A stretch of 64,000 nt of DNA from Rhodoferax lacus (GTDB lineage Bacteria > Pseudomonadota > Gammaproteobacteria > Burkholderiales > Burkholderiaceae_C): assembly GCF_003415675.1 (NCBI RefSeq), contig NZ_QFZK01000003.1, positions 339,912-403,911 on the forward strand, read 5' to 3'. The position numbers and the translations under genes were made by a program. The notes below the pieces were generated by a model that did no database searches, had not been told where the DNA came from, and saw only the letters and a list, made by a program, of their open reading frames with translations. Of this stretch, positions 52,374-60,848 are shown in pieces; position 1 is the stretch's first letter; every line of letters starts with the position of its first letter.

Positions 52374-54977
52374 TCAAACGGTGCGCACCAGGGCCTTGAG
52401 TTGGTAGATCGCATCCATCGCTTCGCGCGGGCTCATGGCATCCGGGTCGAGTGCGGCCACGGCTGCTTCAACGGCTGACACCGAAGCTACTTCAGCCACC
52501 GGCGCCGCAGCAAACAGATCCACCTGGCGCTGCGAAGCGGTGGCGTTGGCCTCCAGCGCATCCAGCGTGTGGCGTGCCTGGTTGAGCACGGCTGCAGGCA
52601 TGCCGGCGAGGCGCGCCACCTGCACGCCATAGCTCTTGCTGGCCGGACCGGGCTCAATCGCATGCAGGAACACAATGTCGCGCCCGGCCTCGGCCGCGCT
52701 CACATGCACGTTCACCGCTGCGTGGTGCGTGGCCGGGAATTCGGTGAGTTCGAAGTAGTGCGTGGCAAACAGGGTGAAGGCCTGCGTCTTGTCATGCAGC
52801 TGCGTGGCAATGGCCGAGGCCAGCGCCAGGCCGTCAAAGGTGGAGGTGCCGCGGCCTATCTCGTCCATCAGCACCAGGCTTTGTGGCGTGGCCGCGTGCA
52901 GGATCTGCGCACCCTCGGTCATCTCCAGCATGAAGGTGGACTGGGCATTGGCCAGGTCATCGGCCGCGCCTATGCGGGTGTGGATGGCGTCTATGGGCCC
53001 CAGCGTGCAGGCCGTGGCCGGCACATGGCTGCCCATGCTGGCCAGTAGCACGATGAGGGCCACCTGGCGCATGTAGGTGGACTTGCCGCCCATGTTGGGG
53101 CCGGTGATCATCTGCATGCGCTGCTTGGCGCCCAGTCGGGTGTCGTTGGCGATGAAGTTACCGCTGGACAACTCGGCCAGCCGCGCCTGCACCACCGGGT
53201 GGCGGCCCTGCGTGATGTCTATGCAGGGCTGCTCCACAAACTGCGGTGCGCACCAGTCCAGCGTCAGCGCGCGCTCGGTCAGTGCGCACAGCGCATCCAG
53301 CGCGGCCAGGGCCTGCGCTGTGCGGGTCAGCATGGGCACAAAGGCCTGCAGCTGGTCCAGCACCTGCTCGAACAGCCACTTCTCGCGCGCCAGTGCGCGG
53401 TCCTGCGCACTCAGGGCTTTGTCTTCGAAGGCCTTGAGCTCCGGGGTGATGAAGCGCTCGGCGTTTTTCAGGGTCTGGCGGCGCCGGTAGTCCTCGGGCA
53501 CCTTGCTGGCTTGGCCTGTGCTGACTTCGATGTAGAAGCCGTGCACACGGTTGAACTGCACACGCAAATTGGGGATGCCGCTGCGCGCTTTTTCGCGCAC
53601 CTCCAGGTCCAGCAGGAAGGCATCGCAGTTGGTCTGGATGCCGCGCAGCTCGTCCAGCTCGGCATCAAAGCCGCTGGCAATCACACCGCCGTCGCGCACC
53701 ATCGCGGCCGGCTCAGGGGCAATGCCGGCGGCAATCAGGTTGGCGCATTCGGGGGGCGTCAGCAGGTCGGTGGCAATGGCCTGCAGCTGGCCGTCCAGGC
53801 CCTGCAGATGCTGCGACAGCGCCTGGGTTTTTTGCAGTGTGTTCAAGAGCGCCACCAGCTCGCGCGGGCGCACCTGGCGCAGGGCCAGGCGGGCGGTGAT
53901 GCGCTCCACATCGGCACAGCCCTTGAGCTGCTGGCGCAGGCTCTGCCACAGGTTGGCGTTGGGGCCGGTGTGCAGGGTGGCAATGGCGTGCAGGCGGTGC
54001 CGGGCCTCGGTGCGCTCGCGTTTGGGCTCCAGCAGCCAGCGCTTCAAGGCGCGGCTGCCCATGCCGGTCATGCAGGTGTCGAGCAGGCTGAAGAGGGTAG
54101 GGGAGTCCTCGCCGCGCAGGGTGAGTGTGAGCTCCAGGTTGCGCCGCGTGGTGGCAGGCAGGTCTATCAAAGCATCGTCGCGCTGTACCTGCACGCTGCT
54201 GATGTGGGTGAGCGTGCGGCCCTGCGTGTGCTCGGCATAGGCCAACAGCGCGCCCGCTGCGGCATGGGCCAGCGGCAGGTCTTGTGCGTTCCAGCTCGTG
54301 AGGCTTGCAGCCTGCAGGGCGGAGAGCAGCTTGGTCTGGCCCAGGGCACTGTCAAACTGCCATTCGGGCCGGGCCGTCAGGAATACGGAAGTGCCCATGC
54401 GCAGGCGCTTCAGGCGTTCTTCAAAGCTGGTGGTGACGGTGGCGCTGTAGGCCAGCTCGCTGGGCGCAATGCGGCTGATCCACGCGCCCAGCGCGTCGGG
54501 CGCGCACTCGGCCAGGAACACGATCCCCTGCGTCACCGACAGCCAGGCCAGGCCGCAGCGGTTGCGTGGGCCCTGGTGCACGGCCATCAGCATGGACTCG
54601 GTTTTTTCGTTCAGCAGCTCGGCATCGGTCAGCGTGCCCGGTGTCACCACGCGCATCACCTTGCGCTCCACCGGCCCCTTGCCACCCACCTCGCCAATCT
54701 GCTCGCAAATCGCCACCGACTCGCCCTGGCGAATCAGCTTGGCCAGATACCCCTCCATCGCATGAAAGGGCACACCGGCCATCTGGATGGGCTGGCCCGC
54801 CGACTGGCCGCGCGTGGTCAGCGTGATGTCCAAGAGGCGCGCGGCCTTCTCGGCATCCGTGTAAAACATCTCGTAGAAGTCACCCATGCGGTAGAACAGC
54901 AGCGTGTCCGGAAAGTCCGCCTTGAGGGCCAGGTACTGGGCCATCATGGGTGTGTGTTGCTTCAGGTCTTCGGTCAT
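52374..54977 (-). CDS. mutS: DNA mismatch repair protein MutS
   Basis: 867 aa from the ATG at 54977. The mismatch-binding F-x-E motif is in [10 protein letters not shown] near the N-terminus. Connector, lever and clamp domains follow, then the ABC ATPase with Walker [27 protein letters not shown] (Walker B region) and ATHYFELTE. Length agrees with E. coli MutS (853 aa). It borders the accessory island. Confidence 0.97.
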   Translation of the reverse strand: MTEDLKQHTPMMAQYLALKADFPDTLLFYRMGDFYEMFYTDAEKAARLLDITLTTRGQSAGQPIQMAGVPFHAMEGYLAKLIRQGESVAICEQIGEVGGKGPVERKVMRVVTPGTLTDAELLNEKTESMLMAVHQGPRNRCGLAWLSVTQGIVFLAECAPDALGAWISRIAPSELAYSATVTTSFEERLKRLRMGTSVFLTARPEWQFDSALGQTKLLSALQAASLTSWNAQDLPLAHAAAGALLAYAEHTQGRTLTHISSVQVQRDDALIDLPATTRRNLELTLTLRGEDSPTLFSLLDTCMTGMGSRALKRWLLEPKRERTEARHRLHAIATLHTGPNANLWQSLRQQLKGCADVERITARLALRQVRPRELVALLNTLQKTQALSQHLQGLDGQLQAIATDLLTPPECANLIAAGIAPEPAAMVRDGGVIASGFDAELDELRGIQTNCDAFLLDLEVREKARSGIPNLRVQFNRVHGFYIEVSTGQASKVPEDYRRRQTLKNAERFITPELKAFEDKALSAQDRALAREKWLFEQVLDQLQAFVPMLTRTAQALAALDALCALTERALTLDWCAPQFVEQPCIDITQGRHPVVQARLAELSSGNFIANDTRLGAKQRMQMITGPNMGGKSTYMRQVALIVLLASMGSHVPATACTLGPIDAIHTRIGAADDLANAQSTFMLEMTEGAQILHAATPQSLVLMDEIGRGTSTFDGLALASAIATQLHDKTQAFTLFATHYFELTEFPATHHAAVNVHVSAAEAGRDIVFLHAIEPGPASKSYGVQVARLAGMPAAVLNQARHTLDALEANATASQRQVDLFAAAPVAEVASVSAVEAAVAALDPDAMSPREAMDAIYQLKALVRTV

Positions 54978-54995
54978 CAAAGGGAGTCTATCCGC

Positions 54996-55058
54996 TCACG
55001 CCCTTGGAATGTCGTAGCCCTGGTCCCGCAGCATCTTTACCCAGCGGCGAATGCGCGC
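54996..55058 (-). pseudogene. Short C-terminal gene remnant
   Basis: About 20 codons in frame after a stop, reading IRRWVKMLRDQGYDIPRA then TGA. It resembles the end of a small helix-turn-helix domain. It has no start and is cut off by a stop at 55059-55061, so it is probably debris at the island edge. Low confidence because the segment is short. Confidence 0.25.
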
Positions 55059-55108
55059 TTAAGTCCGAAGCAGTCGCTCTGCTTCTTCAAGTTGACCACC
55101 CTGATTTG

Positions 55109-55127
55109 ATACGGCAAAATACCGTAT
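55109..55127. promoter_or_regulatory. Inverted-repeat operator of the TacAT module
   Basis: Perfect arms ATACGG (55109-55114) and CCGTAT (55122-55127) with a 7-bp AT-rich spacer, 18 bp before the DUF1778 start. Ribbon-helix-helix antitoxins of this family bind such palindromes. Confidence 0.65.
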
Positions 55128-55145
55128 GATTTTTTTGGAGTTGCC

Positions 55146-55415
55146 ATGGCCACAGTTGCCCGTTTTGATCTAAAGCTTGATGCCGAGGACAAGGACCTTC
55201 TCTCCCGTGCGGCAAGCCTTATGGGCACAACGATGGCCGGCTTTGTCCGCAGTGCGGCCAAAGAGAAAGCTCAAACCCTGTTGGAGCAGGAGTCTCGGGT
55301 AACGCTCTCCAAAAGAGATTTTCTTGCCTTCAACGCAGCGCTCCATGGCGCGTTCAAGCCTAACCCGGCGTTGCAGGGTGCGCTGAAGGCAGTGGCAAAG
55401 GTCAAGCGTGCTTGA
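55146..55415 (+). CDS. tacA: DUF1778 ribbon-helix-helix antitoxin
   Basis: 89 aa, GGAG ribosome site. The N-terminal ribbon-helix-helix reads ARFDLKLDAEDKDLLSRAAS then MGTTMAGFVRSAA; the C-terminal part (ESRVTLSKRDFLAFNAAL) binds the GNAT toxin. It overlaps the toxin gene by 8 bp. TacA-type antitoxins neutralise tRNA-acetylating toxins and autorepress. Confidence 0.9.
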   Translation: MATVARFDLKLDAEDKDLLSRAASLMGTTMAGFVRSAAKEKAQTLLEQESRVTLSKRDFLAFNAALHGAFKPNPALQGALKAVAKVKRA

Positions 55416-55908
55416 AGAGCAGGTTTTTGATGTCAGGGTGCACGATCGCGCAAGCTTTCATTGTGGGGTGTCGGCTCTCGATGATTTCTTGCACAAATAT
55501 GCAGCGCAGCAGAGTTCAAAAGGCATCAACACCGTCTTCGTGATTGTTGATGACGCGGCGCCAAGCAAGATACTGGGTTTCTACACGCTCAGTGCGGCAC
55601 AAATAGATGTTCAACAACTCAGTGACACCGAACGCAAGAAGCTGCCCCGCTACCCCGTGCCTTGCTTTCGCATGGGGCGCCTGGCACGCGCTATTGAAAG
55701 TCGTGGAGCCGGATTGGGCGAGATTCTGATTGGCTGTGCCGTTGACAGGTGTTTGCATGCCCGTAGCCTGGTTGGTGCCTACGCGCTGCTGGTGGATGCG
55801 AAAGATGAAGAAGCGAAGTTCTTCTACGAGCAATACGGTTTCATCCCTTGTATGGATGCGCCCATGACCCTTTACTTGCCGCTAGGCTTGAGCCTGACAA
55901 ATCAGTAG
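55408..55908 (+). CDS. tacT: GNAT-family acetyltransferase toxin (TacT-like)
   Basis: 166 aa from a GTG overlapping tacA. FHCGVSALDDFLHKYAAQQ is the typical TacT N-terminus. The acetyl-CoA-binding region is RLARAIESRGAGLGEILI, and the catalytic Tyr region is FFYEQYGFIP. Family members acetylate aminoacyl-tRNA and block translation. Motifs are intact, so it is probably functional. Confidence 0.92.
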   Translation: MLEEQVFDVRVHDRASFHCGVSALDDFLHKYAAQQSSKGINTVFVIVDDAAPSKILGFYTLSAAQIDVQQLSDTERKKLPRYPVPCFRMGRLARAIESRGAGLGEILIGCAVDRCLHARSLVGAYALLVDAKDEEAKFFYEQYGFIPCMDAPMTLYLPLGLSLTNQ

Positions 55909-56002
55909 GTGCAGCGCGCAGCGAAGTGGGGCCAGGGTGTCGGCTTGGGGGGAGCCCAATGTGTGGCCAAGCGCATGGCCTCTCGTTCCACGTACTGCCG
56001 AT

Positions 56003-56665
56003 TCATGTTGGGCCACCAAGTTCCATACCCTGCTTGAGCGAGCGCACTTGCGCCAGAACGTTTTCGCGCACTTCGGGCGGCAAAATGCTTGGCAAGGGTG
56101 ATGCCTGCCTAAGCTCCTTGGCACGGCGGGAGTTGCTCAAGGCGCGGCGCCAATCGTGACGGTGCAATATCACCGACCACTCGTCCCACAAAAATTGGGA
56201 GCGCTTGTCTGGTGAACTGCGCCACCTATCCAGGGTGGCAGTGGCCTTTTGAAGCAGCGCGGGATCACTCTGGATCAGGCGAACCGCCTCTTTGTGCAGC
56301 ATCAAGCTCTGCAGATCCTGAACGTCGTGTGCACCATCAGCCGCCTTAACGACCAGGGACAGCGGCGGCGCTGAGCGCTTGGAGGTTGCCTTGGCTACTG
56401 GTTGCCCGGTTTGAAGTGCGCCACTGCCCAATAACGCCAGCTCGCCGGATACACCCAGTGCCGACATCACACGCAGGTAGGTGCCAATCGATGGTGCGGG
56501 ATCACCTGCCTCCACGGCACCGAGTGTGGTGCGCGATATGCCAACGCGCTGGGCCATGGCTACGCTGGATGATCCCTGCTGCTTGCGCAGGCGTTTGAGC
56601 CTCGCGCCGAGTTGCAGCAGCAACTGGCGATCCAGTACGGTGGAAGTATCGGAGTAGGTGCTCAT
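56003..56665 (-). CDS. Orphan XRE-family regulator with extra C-terminal helical domain
   Basis: 220 aa. The N-terminal XRE helix-turn-helix (about 15-80) reads LGARLKRLRKQQGSSSVAMA then GISRTTLGAVEAGDP. Residues about 110-215 form a helical domain ending LRQASPLPSILPPEVRENV that I recall from antitoxin-like regulators but cannot name firmly. No toxin gene follows: the next gene downstream (55908) is convergent. Two TGTCCA-type palindromes immediately upstream suggest autoregulation. It may act on another module in the island or be left over after toxin loss. Confidence 0.75.
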   Translation of the reverse strand: MSTYSDTSTVLDRQLLLQLGARLKRLRKQQGSSSVAMAQRVGISRTTLGAVEAGDPAPSIGTYLRVMSALGVSGELALLGSGALQTGQPVAKATSKRSAPPLSLVVKAADGAHDVQDLQSLMLHKEAVRLIQSDPALLQKATATLDRWRSSPDKRSQFLWDEWSVILHRHDWRRALSNSRRAKELRQASPLPSILPPEVRENVLAQVRSLKQGMELGGPT

Positions 56666-56666
56666 A

Positions 56667-56684
56667 TGTCCATTATATTGGACA
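56667..56684. promoter_or_regulatory. Operator 1 of the orphan XRE gene
   Basis: Perfect inverted repeat TGTCCA (56667-56672) / TGGACA (56679-56684) with TTATAT spacer, directly abutting the start codon at 56665. Confidence 0.6.
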
Positions 56685-56698
56685 ATTAATAATAAAAG

Positions 56699-56716
56699 TG
56701 TCCATTTTGTTGGTCA
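56699..56716. promoter_or_regulatory. Operator 2 of the orphan XRE gene
   Basis: TGTCCA (56699-56704) / TGGTCA (56711-56716), same 6-bp spacing as operator 1 with one mismatch, 32 bp away (three helical turns), consistent with cooperative binding. Confidence 0.5.
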
Positions 56717-56760
56717 TATCACCGGAGGCCCTTAGGCTGCCTTTTTGCGCGAATGACCTG

Positions 56761-56886
56761 TCATGTCGGTGAATCTATCGAGGTTCGTGCCACACCCAGC
56801 TTCAGGCCCAGCATGCCGAAGATGCGGTTCATGGTCTGCACGCTGCCGGAACTGCGCTCCTGCTCTATGTCCTGCACGAAATTGCG
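56761..56886 (-). pseudogene. C-terminal remnant of an XRE/HipB-like antitoxin
   Basis: The frame reads NFVQDIEQERSSGSVQTMNR followed by IFGMLGLKLGV, the recognisable second half of a HipB-like helix-turn-helix domain. No N-terminal half precedes it; upstream is the phd/vapC promoter. It was probably truncated by the arrival of that module. Confidence 0.45.
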
Positions 56887-56900
56887 ATAAAAACCTAAAA

Positions 56901-56919
56901 TGTACATATTCCATGTACA
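56901..56919. promoter_or_regulatory. Palindromic operator of the second phd/vapC module
   Basis: Perfect 7-bp arms TGTACAT (56901-56907) and ATGTACA (56913-56919) around ATTCC, 13 bp before the antitoxin ATG. Confidence 0.65.
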
Positions 56920-56932
56920 TAAAAGGAAGTTT

Positions 56933-57226
56933 ATGTCTATCTCCATTGCCCAGACCCGCCAGCAACTGTCCGCCCTGATTGCAGCCGCTCAGCAGCAGCC
57001 GCAGGTCATCACCAACCGGAACAAGGCGGTGGCGGTGCTTGTTTCTGCCGACTACTTCCAGCACAGCGAGGCCGCAGGCAAGCCGCCTGCCCAGAGCTTT
57101 TACAGCCAGCTGGAGCAACTGCGCCAGACCTATGCGCCAGAAGACGACACCGGCTTGGCCGGGGCCGAGGCAGGCACGCGGTCAAGCGCGTGGCAGCGCG
57201 CCAACGCCTTTGCAGACCCGAGCTAA
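56933..57226 (+). CDS. Phd/YefM-family antitoxin (second copy)
   Basis: 97 aa from the ATG at 56933 (AAGGAAG ribosome site); an in-frame extension to 56900 runs through the operator. Phd fold: MSISIAQTRQQLSALIAAAQ then TNRNKAVAVLVSADYFQ. The disordered tail (about 60-97) would bind the PIN toxin 9 bp downstream. It differs from the module at 24.3 kb in both sequence and operator. Confidence 0.9.
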   Translation: MSISIAQTRQQLSALIAAAQQQPQVITNRNKAVAVLVSADYFQHSEAAGKPPAQSFYSQLEQLRQTYAPEDDTGLAGAEAGTRSSAWQRANAFADPS

Positions 57227-57235
57227 GGCCGCGGC

Positions 57236-57640
57236 ATGGCTACCACCATCGTTCTGGCTGACACCAACGTCATCAGCGAGTTTGTCAAAAAGACACCCGA
57301 TGCGCAGGTCATGCGCTGGCTGCAATCGGTGGAGCTGCTGGCCATCTCCGCCATCACCCTGGAGGAAGCGCACTTTGGCCTGGCCTGGCAACCCCACACG
57401 CGCAAGCTTGCGCTCTTCAATGCCATGGTGGAACGCATGCACGCGGTCTACCCTGTCACGGCCTCGATTGCGCAGCGCGGGGGCGTCTTGCGTGGCCAAT
57501 TCCAGGCCCAGGGCATCGTTCGCAGCGCGCCCGACATGCTCATAGCCGCTACCGCCCTGGAGCATCAGCTGGTGCTGGCCACCCGCAATGTGCGCGACTT
57601 TGTGGGCTGCGCCATACAGGTGGTCAATCCGTTTGAGTGA
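57236..57640 (+). CDS. vapC: VapC-type PIN-domain toxin (second copy)
   Basis: 134 aa. PIN acidic residues: D9 (VLADTNVISEF), E43/E44 (LEEAHFGLAW), D100 (APDMLIAATA) and D121 (TRNVRDF). All intact, so probably an active RNase. FitB-like subgroup. Confidence 0.93.
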   Translation: MATTIVLADTNVISEFVKKTPDAQVMRWLQSVELLAISAITLEEAHFGLAWQPHTRKLALFNAMVERMHAVYPVTASIAQRGGVLRGQFQAQGIVRSAPDMLIAATALEHQLVLATRNVRDFVGCAIQVVNPFE

Positions 57641-57708
57641 GAGGCGATGCACCCTGCCGTAGGGGACGGACAGAGTCCACACACGGCAAGCGTCCTCAGG
57701 CAAATAGT

Positions 57709-57753
57709 GTCAATAAAGTGGCTATTTATTTTCAATATAGATAAAATATTGAC
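57709..57753. promoter_or_regulatory. Widely spaced inverted repeat upstream of hipB
   Basis: GTCAATA (57709-57715) and TATTGAC (57747-57753), perfect 7-bp complement arms separated by 31 bp of AT-rich promoter-like DNA and ending 3 bp before the hipB ATG. Two half-sites for a HipB-like dimer or tetramer. Confidence 0.45.
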
Positions 57754-57756
57754 GCT

Positions 57757-58230
57757 ATGGCCAAGAATACCGCCCCCTTGCTTCCTTCCACAGCCAACCT
57801 GCTGCAGCAATTTGGTGAACGCTTGCGGCTGGCGCGGCAGCGGCGGCGGCTGACAGCCAAGCAGGTGGCTGAGCGCTCCGGTATGTCCCCCATGACCTTG
57901 CGCAGCCTGGAGCGCGGTGGCCCCGGCGTGACCATGGGTGCCTACTTGTCTGTCATGCAGGTGCTTGGCCTTGAGAGCGATCTCGGTCTGCTGGCCCATG
58001 CTGACACCCAAGGGCGGGAGTTGCAGGACGCACGCTTGCCCGCCACCCGCAAGAAGGTCGCAAGCGTTGCGCCCCCGGTTGCAAAGACAACTGCAGTGTC
58101 ACAGCGCGTCAAGCCCACCCCACCCGAACACAGCTGGGTGGCAAAGAATGGCTTCTCCAGTTCCGCGGCACTGGCCGGGCTTTTAGACGTGCCCACACCC
58201 GCGCCAATACCCAAGCCCAAAGGCCGCTAA
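57757..58230 (+). CDS. hipB: HipB-like XRE antitoxin
   Basis: 157 aa. The XRE domain (about 18-80) reads [20 protein letters not shown] then [17 protein letters not shown] basic, Pro/Ala-rich C-terminal tail of about 70 residues makes it longer than E. coli HipB (88 aa). It ends 3 bp before hipA. It shares the LxVMxxLGVxxxL pattern with the orphan XRE at 56.0 kb. Confidence 0.9.
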   Translation: MAKNTAPLLPSTANLLQQFGERLRLARQRRRLTAKQVAERSGMSPMTLRSLERGGPGVTMGAYLSVMQVLGLESDLGLLAHADTQGRELQDARLPATRKKVASVAPPVAKTTAVSQRVKPTPPEHSWVAKNGFSSSAALAGLLDVPTPAPIPKPKGR

Positions 58231-58233
58231 GCC

Positions 58234-59502
58234 ATGCGCACCATTGCTGTATATGCCGACTGGAGCGACTTGCCCGCACCACTTCGCCTGGGCTTGCTGC
58301 ACGTGCAGCGCGGTGCTGGCCGCGAAATCTTTGAGTTTGCGTTCGATGCGGCCGCTCTCTCGCATCCAGCCCTGAGCAAGCTGTATCTTGACCCCAGGCT
58401 CGGCCTCTTTCAGGGGCGACAACACCCGCCCCAAGGCCATACCAACTTCGGCGTCTTTGCGGATGCCAGCCCCGACCGCTGGGGTCGCCTGCTTATGCGC
58501 CGCCGCCTGGAACGTGAGCAGCGTTCCGGGCTGGTTGGCAAAGCCGTGCGACTGCACGAATCAGATTACCTGCTGGGCGTGCATGACGCCTTCCGCGTAG
58601 GTGCCCTGCGGCTGCGGCCGGACGACGCAGGCGATTTCGTAGACGACCGTCACGGCGTGGCCGCGCCGCCGTTTGTGCAGTTGCGCGAACTCGAAGCCGC
58701 AAGCCTGGCGCTGGAGCGTGATGAAGACAACACCGCGGCAGGTGGCGACAGCTGGTTGCGCATGCTGCTGGCGCCTGGCGGCTCATTGGGCGGCGCAAGG
58801 CCAAAGGCCAGCGTGGTCGACCCGGATGGCCACCTGTGGATCGCCAAGTTTCCCAGCGTGCATGACACCCACGATGTTGGCGCCTGGGAGCTGGTGGTGC
58901 ACACACTGGCCCAGTCCTGCGGCCTGCGTGTGCCTGACGCCATGGCGCGGCGTTTTGCCAGCCGCCACCATACTTTCCTGGTAAAGCGCTTTGACCGCAC
59001 GGCAGAGGGCCGACGCCTGCACTTCGCATCCGCCATGACACTCACCGGGCACAAGGACGGTGACGACGAGTCGACCGGTGTCAGCTATCTGGAAATCGCC
59101 CGCGTGCTGATGGACCATGGCGCGCAGACCGATGCCGACCTGCGAGAGTTGTGGTCGCGCATTGTGTTTAACCAGCTTGTGTCCAATACCGATGACCACT
59201 TGCGCAACCACGGCTGCATCCTGGTGTCAGGCAAAGGGTGGCGTCTGTCCGGTGCGTATGACATGAACCCCGTACCCGGCTCACAAGGCCTGAAGCTCAA
59301 CATCAGCGAAGCCGACAACGCGTTGGATCTGGACCTGGCACTCTCCGTGGCACCCTATTTCCGCATAAGCGCAAAGGCGGCCAAGACCGTGGTTGCAAAC
59401 AGCCGGGCCATCGTTCAGCAGTGGCCCAAGCTGGCTACACACCTGGGCCTGAGCGCAAGCGAGCAGGAACGCATGGCACCAGCGTTTGGGTTGGCGGGAT
59501 AG
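58234..59502 (+). CDS. hipA: HipA-family serine/threonine kinase toxin
   Basis: 422 aa. N-terminal subdomain with FGVFADASPDRWGRLLM, the glycine-rich loop GGSLGGARPKASVVD (equivalent to the autophosphorylation-loop region), the ATP-binding lysine in LWIAKFPS, the catalytic loop SNTDDHLRNHG and the metal-binding AYDMNP. All key positions are present. HipA phosphorylates aminoacyl-tRNA synthetases (GltX for the E. coli enzyme); a gltX target is in this window, but specificity cannot be read. Confidence 0.93.
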   Translation: MRTIAVYADWSDLPAPLRLGLLHVQRGAGREIFEFAFDAAALSHPALSKLYLDPRLGLFQGRQHPPQGHTNFGVFADASPDRWGRLLMRRRLEREQRSGLVGKAVRLHESDYLLGVHDAFRVGALRLRPDDAGDFVDDRHGVAAPPFVQLRELEAASLALERDEDNTAAGGDSWLRMLLAPGGSLGGARPKASVVDPDGHLWIAKFPSVHDTHDVGAWELVVHTLAQSCGLRVPDAMARRFASRHHTFLVKRFDRTAEGRRLHFASAMTLTGHKDGDDESTGVSYLEIARVLMDHGAQTDADLRELWSRIVFNQLVSNTDDHLRNHGCILVSGKGWRLSGAYDMNPVPGSQGLKLNISEADNALDLDLALSVAPYFRISAKAAKTVVANSRAIVQQWPKLATHLGLSASEQERMAPAFGLAG

Positions 59503-59749
59503 GGCCGGGTGAAGCTGACGCACCCAGGCTCACCACACGAGCCCCGTCCCGCCTCCCCAAACCCCGCATCGCTGGCCATAAGCACAGGCCCCCAAGCCCA
59601 CGCCACGCACACGCCTTGGCACAAACTTGCCCCACTTTGATACATCGCACAGCAGCTGCCAGTGCGTCACCCACCATACACACCGGGCCGTGCGTCATGT
59701 GCACGCATTAAGATGCAAAAAAAACCATTAGAAGCAAGGTACGCGAGGC
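59503..59749. other. Intergenic region between hipA and the WYL regulator
   Basis: 247 bp without a gene. A C-rich stretch is followed by two direct copies of GTGCGTCA (59662-59669 and 59690-59697, 28 bp apart), the second forming TGCGT (59691-59695) / ACGCA (59703-59707). These precede the WYL start by about 45 bp and could be autoregulatory sites. A GAAGCAAGG ribosome-site region is near the ATG. Confidence 0.4.
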
Positions 59750-60712
59750 ATGAGTGAAGTCGTCCGGTTATACCGATACAAAAGCCTGCTGGGCAGCCGC
59801 ACAGCTGTGTCTGCCAATGAGCTGATGGCCGCGCTGGAAGTGTCGCGCGCCACCCTCAAGCGCGACATCGCCAAGCTGCGCGACCAGCTGCATGTGCCCA
59901 TCCGCTTTGACCGCGACCTGGGCGGCTACCTGCTTGAAGACGCCCACACCGACAACGAACTGCCCGGCCTGTGGTTCAGCCAGGAAGAAATACTGGCCCT
60001 GGTCACCATCCAGCAACTGCTGGAGCAGTTGGAGCCCGGCCTCTTGGGCAACAAACTCAAACCCCTGCAAAGCCGCCTGAACCAGCTCATGGACAAGCAC
60101 GGCCTGGCCAGCCAGGACGTAGCCAAGCGCATACGCATCGTCCACGCCGGCAAGCGCGTGGTACAGGCCAAATCATTCGAAGTGGTGGCCGCCGCCACCA
60201 TGGCCCGCAAGCGCCTGAAGATCTGGCACTTCAACCGCCAGAACGGCATCACCACCGAGCGACAAGTCTCGCCCCAGCGCCTGGTGCACTACCGCGACAA
60301 CTGGTACCTGGACGCCTGGTGCCACCTGCGCGACGACGTGCGCAGCTTCAGCATAGACGCCATCCAGAAGATTGAAGTGCTGGACACCGCCGCCAAAGAG
60401 GTCAGCACCAAAAACATAGACCAGGCCCTGGGCAGCGGCTATGGCATCTTCAACGGTGCCGCACAAGACTGGGCCAAGCTGCGCTTCACCCCCGAGCGTG
60501 CGCGCTGGGTGGCCGGTGAATCCTGGCACCCGCTGCAGGAGAGTTCGTTTGAGGCGGACGGCAGCTACCTGCTGTCGTTTCCGTACGCCGATGACCGCGA
60601 GCTGGTGGGGGACATCATGCGCTTTGGGGCGGATGTGCAGGTGCTGGAGCCCAAGGGGTTGCGGAGCAAGGTGCAGAAGGGGTTTTTGGAGGCCGTGGGG
60701 AAGTATGTTTGA
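59750..60712 (+). CDS. WYL-domain transcriptional regulator (YafY-like)
   Basis: 320 aa. N-terminal winged helix (about 1-65: SANELMAALEVSRATLKRDI), a helical linker, and a WYL sensor domain (about 145-215) with the literal DNWYLDAWCH motif and RSFSIDAIQKIEVLD, then a C-terminal WCX extension. WYL regulators of this build commonly control phage-defence loci (BrxR and CapW are characterised examples) by binding nucleic-acid-like ligands. It is directly upstream, same strand, of the AIPR-like gene (136 bp). Confidence 0.92.
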   Translation: MSEVVRLYRYKSLLGSRTAVSANELMAALEVSRATLKRDIAKLRDQLHVPIRFDRDLGGYLLEDAHTDNELPGLWFSQEEILALVTIQQLLEQLEPGLLGNKLKPLQSRLNQLMDKHGLASQDVAKRIRIVHAGKRVVQAKSFEVVAAATMARKRLKIWHFNRQNGITTERQVSPQRLVHYRDNWYLDAWCHLRDDVRSFSIDAIQKIEVLDTAAKEVSTKNIDQALGSGYGIFNGAAQDWAKLRFTPERARWVAGESWHPLQESSFEADGSYLLSFPYADDRELVGDIMRFGADVQVLEPKGLRSKVQKGFLEAVGKYV

Positions 60713-60790
60713 TATTTACTTTTTGTCTTGAATGAATATCTATTCGTTAATAAATCAATGGATTTTTCATAATTTTCGCATAGTTTTATT

Positions 60791-60828
60791 CGCAATCGAG
60801 TTGCGACATTATTAATGCAAATTATGTT
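60791..60828 (+). promoter_or_regulatory. Candidate promoter and operator of the AIPR-like gene
   Basis: TTGCGA (60801-60806), 16-bp spacer, TATGTT (60823-60828), in AT-rich DNA just before an AAAGGAG ribosome site. An inverted repeat CGCAA (60791-60795) / TTGCG (60801-60805) overlaps the -35 box, where a repressor such as the upstream WYL protein could bind. Speculative. Confidence 0.35.
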
Positions 60829-60848
60829 ATAAGTTAAAGGAGTTTGTT

